The notes below the pieces were generated by a model. The model was given only the letters and a program-made list of their open reading frames with translations, did no database searches and was not told the origin of the DNA. Position numbers and translations under genes: made by a program. 64,000 nt of DNA from contig NC_037254.1 of NCBI RefSeq assembly GCF_000002425.4, forward strand, positions 4,692,150-4,756,149, read 5' to 3'. Position 1 is the first letter of the stretch, and every line of letters starts with the position of its first letter. The DNA is from Physcomitrium patens (lineage: Eukaryota > Streptophyta > Bryopsida > Funariales > Funariaceae). Shown here one piece after another: positions 59,784-64,000 of the stretch.

Positions 59784-60768
59784 CTAGACAAACTCATTTT
59801 TTGACATACTATCTTCTTTGATAGTTGTACTCATCATTTTATAGTTATGTCGCTTTTTTGAGCAATGTTGAGTAGTGTACTTAGGTTCTCTATAATATAA
59901 GCACAATCCTTTTTGATGACGATGAGTCTTTTCTTGCTCAATAAGAGATTTGAAGCATACCGCATCAATTTGCATATCCTCTACTTCCGAATGTATGCAT
60001 TGAAGAAATGTTGGTATTGCCATTGAATTATAGTAATGTTGAGGTCCACTTGTACAATTCTTACATCGAAATTCAAAAAAAAGATTGCTATACTTCACAG
60101 CAAAGTCAATTGCTTGACTCAATGTTTGAAGATCAGGTAACTTGAGCATTAATTTTTTTACCTCATATTGTAATACGTAGAAAAATTAGCTAACAAGTGC
60201 AACATCATTCCACTTGATATCAACTGCAAGTTATCAAAACTATGAAGCATACAACATTACTAATCGATTGCTTTATTGTAAAATATGGATCTTCTTGGTT
60301 GCAACATAAATTACATCATGTTTTCCATACATGGATTGAAATTTTGCCAAAAAAGCCTCCAAATTATTCAATATTGGATCTCATTGTTCAAGAAAAGATA
60401 AAAACCATAATGATGCTAAATCTAAAAGAAGCATACCAATGAATCTAACTTGCGATCTTGAAGTTAGATAGCTTTAGAATTGAAGTTCAATCACAAATTG
60501 TACTTGATTGATAAATCCTCTAAACTTTGATCTGGTGCTATCAAACTTCTTAGATAGGATAATTCTTGGTTCTCTAATACTAGAAGGGTGTTCTATCATA
60601 GGAAAAGGGACATGATTTGGTGCAGATGTTGAAGCAGCTCCAATTATTTCTTGCCAATCTTGTTGCTCTTTGTGGTGGTAAATTGAGTTGATGCATTGCA
60701 AGCATTAACTCCCTCAATTTTTCTTACATTTGTGCCATTGCATTCTTCATTTCAATAAGTTTTGCCAT
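59784..60768 (-). pseudogene. gag: Gag of element D
   Basis: ATG at 60766-60768 (minus), conserved TAG at 59784-59786. First gag type, collinear with A without A's one-base insertion. The zinc knuckle reads CLYYREPKYTTQHC: second Cys and the His are lost. Several stops (for example near 60149-60240). Confidence 0.8.
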
Positions 60769-60981
60769 GATAACACTTAGAAAAGAAAAGATGTGTAATA
60801 TTACTCAAGACAAATAGAAGAGAGGACTTGAGAACAAAGAAAATACTAAGAACAATATTAATTTAAAAGAGGGTAATCCGCAACTTCTAATGCACTTATG
60901 TCTTATCAAGAAAAATGGGTAATCTACTCTTAATGACGATTAGACAAAGCTCTGATATTGTAAGTGCACTCTTGTCAATCT
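60769..60981 (-). other. Leader of element D with primer-site-like motif (60949-60960)
   Basis: The minus strand reads caatatcagagc, sharing TATCAGAGC with the plant initiator-tRNA-Met primer site. It lies 21 nt inside the LTR boundary, as in A. Confidence 0.6.
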
Positions 60982-61531
60982 GTCAAGGACAAGAACTTAA
61001 TAAAAATAAATAAATAAGTGAGACTTTTTTTCAGAAAAAGATGAAAAAATAGAAATAATTAAATATGTATATTAAGAAAGAAATTGGAATGGCTATTGCC
61101 AAAAGACAAGAAAACTAAAGTCCTTTGAAACTTTACTACAAGCAAGAAAGGAGTTGACAAGAGTGAAGCCTTCTTCACTCTTGCCTCTCTATATACTATC
61201 TACTTAAGAGCTACGTGGCGATATTCTATAAGACCTTCAAAAATATGTTGACTTTGCACAATATGTATCTTAACTTGCAAGGCAAGGTTTCTATGTGGGT
61301 GCTACATAATTAGCTTGTTCCGCAAGCTACCAACATGTATGGCACGTGATTAATTTATTGACCAAGTTTCTAATTTATTAATCAAGTATAAACACATGTA
61401 AAGTCAAAGCAGCGTCTATGAAGCTTTTAGGAAGCTTTTCTAAAAGATATTATGAAATTAATTTACTTTTATCTACTTCTTCCTATTCATATCATCTAGA
61501 TAAAAATTATAATAAATATATGTCTATGACA
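60982..61531 (-). repeat. 5' LTR of element D
   Basis: 550 bp, TGTCAAGG ... tgtctatgaca. Pairs with 53947-54493. Right duplication caata at 61532-61536. Confidence 0.85.
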
Positions 61532-61820
61532 CAATATCCTATAGGACCTCCAACATGTGTTGACTTTGCTAGCTACATGTCTTAACTTGCAAGGCAAGTT
61601 ATCTATGTATGCGCCACATAATTAACTTGTTCTACAAGCTACCAACATATGGTTAACTTATTGATCAAGTTTCTAATCTACAAATACATCTGAAGTCAAA
61701 ATCGTGTCTATGAAGCTTCTAAGAAGCTATCCTAAAAGACTTTATGAAATTAATCTATATTTATTTACTTCTACTTAATCATATAAGTAACTATGGAAAT
61801 ATATATATATATATATGACA
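61532..61820 (-). repeat. 5' LTR of element K, U3-side part
   Basis: Continues K's LTR after D and ends atatgaca at 61820. Contains an (AT)n run at 61799-61816. ctcaa (61821-61825) is K's right target duplication. Confidence 0.75.
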
Positions 61821-62880
61821 CTCAAACTTTGTCTTTTATGTTTTATATTTTTGAAGATATTTTCTATTTATGTTTAGGTATCAAGATCAAAAAAAATATC
61901 TTAAAGTTAATTCTTTGTTGCAATAAATTTGATATTCTATATTTTAAATCTAAAGAATTGTTAGATATTGGCATGACGAATTTATATATTACTTACAATT
62001 TAAATAGCCAATAAAAGTTTTGTAATCTCTTTTAGAACATATATTCCAAGCCTACCTATGGATGTATCTTTATAACATATATTCTATAAAATCTTAGACT
62101 AAGTTAAGATTGAGGTGTTTTTTAAATAAAATTTCTAAATATTAATTTTATTTTGCATAATGCCTTCAAAGAAGTATTTCATATAGCTAAAAAGAGAGTA
62201 GGATGCTATTAATAACATCTACCTTAACAACTATATTGATTTTGGTAAAACACAAATAATTAAATTCATGTTCTATTTTATTAATTAAAAAATGATTAAC
62301 ATCTTAAATAGAAAGAGAGACACCAAAGAAGGTACCTAATAGCTTGTTTATATTAATAAAAAAAGATCCATGCCTATTTAAAGTTTTTAGTCTAGTTTAG
62401 CCTTAATGTCATCTTAAATTGCTAATAGGTTGCAAATTTAGCCTAATTGATTTCAATTCCATTCCACCATTTTTACCTTAAGTACAGTTCTATATCTAAA
62501 CTAAATCAAATAGTACTTGAAAAGATATTCTATGTGATGTATTAAATGATGATAAATATAATTAGAAATTTTATTGAATATTGCTTTTAGTTTTATAAGA
62601 CACATATAATATTGGTGATATATGACAATTACTAAAACTATCAAGATTAAAATATTAGTAAGGACAAAAGTTGAAACATGCACCAAGAAGTACATTTGTA
62701 ATTGATTAATTAAAAAATTGGTTATTATTATTGGATATGAAAGTCCACATCACACCACTAAACTCAGTTCATAAAATAATAATAATAATATAATAAAATA
62801 ATTCACGCACACATTTAAAAACAGAAGAAAGCACAAACCTCATGACTTAAAAAATAAGAATATCACATCAAATATACTAA
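61821..62880. other. AT-rich intergenic DNA
   Basis: About 1.06 kb with no recognised repeat family or gene. Short open frames at 61793-62014 and 62501-62695 are AT-rich and lack motifs. A (TAA)n-type run lies near 62776-62800. Confidence 0.6.
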
Positions 62881-63120
62881 TCTTTGGTTGAGTACAGACC
62901 TTTTCATACTTTTTTTGCAGAACGGTATAGAATGTTGTGACAAGCTTCTCAGAGAGGGAGAGGTCTTTTTTAAAAACTGGCACAAACCCTTTCCAAAGGG
63001 AGAAACTGCCTCCTCAAGGAATCAAAGAAGCAACGAAGTAGAAACCAGGGAGGGAGGAAATCCGGAATTCAGCCAGCTAGCCAGGGATGGGAAGAATAGG
63101 GGAAACTGGGGTAGTAGGGT

Positions 63121-63150
63121 TCGGGTCGGTTCGGTTCGGTTCGGTTCGGT
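63121..63150 (+). repeat. TCGGT pentanucleotide repeat
   Basis: Six tandem 5-bp units, the first being TCGGG, the rest TCGGT. Confidence 0.9.
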
Positions 63151-63238
63151 GGTCGGGAGGGAACAGCACGTTCTAAAAGGGCGTTCCCTTTTGGAACATA
63201 TCCGGGGAACTGGGAGCATCAACAGTCTAGATTCTAGA

Positions 63239-63290
63239 GTCCAGACCAGTCCAGACCAGTCCAGTCCAGTCCAGTAGAGTAGAGTAGTCT
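63239..63290 (+). repeat. CCAGT/CCAGA/AGAGT pentanucleotide repeat
   Basis: About ten 5-bp units (CCAGA, CCAGT, then AGAGT) in a row. Its period makes all six frames look partly open. Confidence 0.9.
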
Positions 63291-63312
63291 CGTCGTCCTC
63301 GTCGACGCCGTA

Positions 63313-63330
63313 GTGGTGGTGGTGGTGGTC
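63313..63330 (+). repeat. GGT trinucleotide repeat
   Basis: Five to six GGT units just downstream of the pentanucleotide array. Confidence 0.85.
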
Positions 63331-63544
63331 GCCACAGCTCCAACAGCTGCGAGGCTGGGTTGGCTGGACTCGGGGCAGGTTGATGCTCTCTCATTCTTAC
63401 TTTCATAGCCCATACTAAAAGGTTCTTCCACTCCACTGCGTAACCGTCTCTCAGTGCTGCTGTTGTAATTTCCGAAGGAGAAGAGAGCGAGAGAGCGATA
63501 AAGGGGGAAAGAGTGAGAGTGGGTAGTGAGTGAGTGGGAAAGGC

Positions 63545-63652
63545 ATGGAGCTCGGAGATTTGCTGCGTCCGCTTTTGCGGGGGTGGACTATACCCCTGCT
63601 TTTGTTCACTGTGGGCTATACTCTCGTGTACTTGCCGCAGATAGAGAAGGAG
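63545..63652 (+). CDS. First coding exon of an unidentified membrane-anchored protein
   Basis: ATG at 63545 in a good context (G at -3 and +4) opens a 36-codon exon ending in ...LPQIEKE, followed directly by GTTAGA, a plausible phase-0 splice donor; read on, the frame stops three codons later. The peptide begins MELGDLLRPLLRGW, then has a hydrophobic stretch (residues 15-30, TIPLLLFTVGYTLVYL). This looks like a signal anchor or single membrane segment following a short charged N-terminus. The purine-rich leader and GC content differ sharply from the transposon DNA. I do not recognise the family; the rest lies beyond the window. Confidence 0.55.
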
Positions 63653-64000
63653 GTTAGATTCTAAACAGCCAACTTACTCAATCTCTCCATCTTTCTCTCG
63701 TTTTTGGTTTGTGAGGAGGTCGATTGGTTGAGTCGCGATCTGTGTGTTCGGTACTTCTCTGCTGCGTGCCCGGGAGAGTCGCAGCGCGTGCTAATTCTGG
63801 GAAGCAACGTCATGGACGAAGGCTTAGCTTCAAACATAGTGGGACCGTGGTCTGTGTGAATCTGAGGAAGTGTATGTGTGGTTCGACTGCTGATGGCAGT
63901 GGCTATGGCGGTGGTAGTTGTGACGGTGGGTTTGCGACAGTTAATGTTTCAGCGAATTCATGATAGAGTGATAATTTTGGAGTGTTAGACTGTGGTTGTT
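63653..64000 (+). other. Probable first intron (partial)
   Basis: Begins GTTAGATTCTAA, with T-rich sequence at 63680-63712. A 79-codon frame at 63724-63963 has no recognisable content. No acceptor was chosen; the intron probably continues past the window. Confidence 0.4.

Larger units (their letters stand above)
53947..61531 (-). mobile_element. Element D: full-length chromovirus, minus strand, carrying solo LTR Z2
   Basis: LTRs 53947-54493 (3') and 60982-61531 (5') with target duplications caatg / caata, inserted in K's 5' LTR. The internal order matches A, and without Z2 it is about 6.33 kb (A is 6.41 kb). Relatively young: long open stretches survive in RT (200 codons at 58091-58693). Still dead: stops and frameshifts in gag and pol, and Z2 interrupts integrase. 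Confidence 0.88.
47343..61820 (-). mobile_element. Element K: chromovirus, minus strand, with nested Z1 and D
   Basis: The 3' LTR (47343-47660 and 48907-49117) and 5' LTR (53710-53946 and 61532-61820) enclose ORF3, chromodomain, partial integrase, RNase H, RT, protease and a gag of the second type. The target duplication is ttcaa (47338-47342) / ctcaa (61821-61825), differing by one C/T. Insertions: Z1 in the 3' LTR and D (itself carrying Z2) in the 5' LTR. Without inserts K is about 5.6 kb; it lacks the integrase core. Confidence 0.8.
62881..63544 (+). promoter_or_regulatory. Probable promoter and 5' UTR region of the right-edge gene
   Basis: Base composition switches abruptly to GC-richer, non-transposon DNA. 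Pentanucleotide and GGT repeats lie at 63121-63150, 63239-63290 and 63313-63330. A purine-rich stretch (63471-63543, GAGAG and GTGAG repeats) directly precedes the ATG, typical of 5' UTRs. A 129-codon plus frame (62888-63277) and two minus frames run through the repeats and are not supported as genes. No clear TATA box chosen. Confidence 0.45.

Noticed and set aside
62888-63277. 129-codon plus-strand ORF upstream of the exon, with minus-strand ORFs at 63022-63222, 63227-63436 and 63234-63431
   Set aside because: They run through pentanucleotide arrays that keep several frames open on both strands; no domain or consistent coding signal.
63724-63963. 79-codon ORF after the exon as a second coding exon
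   Set aside because: No acceptor or conserved content seen; Cys/Gly-rich translation of intron-like sequence.

Overview
This 64-kb window is eukaryotic nuclear DNA, about 97% of it made of decayed, nested LTR retrotransposons. The first exon of one probable host gene lies at the extreme right end (63545-63652). The chromodomain Ty3/gypsy elements, tRNA-Met-like primer sites, cytosine-to-thymine decay and a GT splice donor fit a land plant with heavily methylated repeats. Closely similar chromoviruses are known from mosses and from fungi, so a moss-like plant is my first guess. A fungus whose repeats mutate by RIP is not excluded. I saw no rRNA, tRNA or CRISPR array and nothing bacterial.

Left nest (208-33474). 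Element C (minus, 208-6040) is a complete but dead chromovirus. Next to it is an older copy, B (plus), whose remains stretch from 6128 to its 3' LTR at 32943-33474. B was hit five times. The best-preserved copy of the same family, A (7302-13707, with a 5-bp target duplication), lies in its protease. A solo LTR X1 (14485-15840) lies in its RT and a solo LTR Y1 (17241-17909) in its integrase tail. A complete element of a different gypsy lineage, G (18536-31373), and a solo LTR X3 (31463-32854) lie in its ORF3. G itself received a solo LTR W (19676-20980), a 1.3-kb element T1 with about 205-bp terminal inverted repeats (21351-22646), and a 2.3-kb non-coding insert V (27123-29395).

Middle and right (33480-61820). 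E (plus) is a decayed pol remnant. J (minus) is a remnant with a different gag domain, and LTR X2 lies beside it. H (minus) is internally deleted and carries LTR-type inserts X4 and X5. K2 (minus) keeps gag plus a 5' LTR. K (minus, 47343-61820, TSD ttcaa/ctcaa) holds a solo LTR Z1 in its 3' LTR. In its 5' LTR it holds element D (53947-61531, TSD caatg/caata), which in turn carries solo LTR Z2.

Family biology. A, B, C and D share one gag type; E, H, K and K2 carry another; the pol, ORF3 and LTRs that survive are homologous throughout. The layout is LTR - PBS-like site about 20 nt inside - gag - (-1 frame) pol [protease, RT, RNase H, integrase, chromodomain] - ORF3 - polypurine tract - LTR. The notable signal is ORF3, a separate reading frame of about 150 codons between the chromodomain and the polypurine tract, recognisable in six copies. 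Every element carries stops or frameshifts, mostly C:G-to-T:A transitions, so none should be autonomous.

Right edge (61821-64000). AT-rich intergenic DNA gives way to a GC-richer segment with pentanucleotide repeats, a purine-rich leader and the first coding exon of an unidentified membrane-anchored protein.
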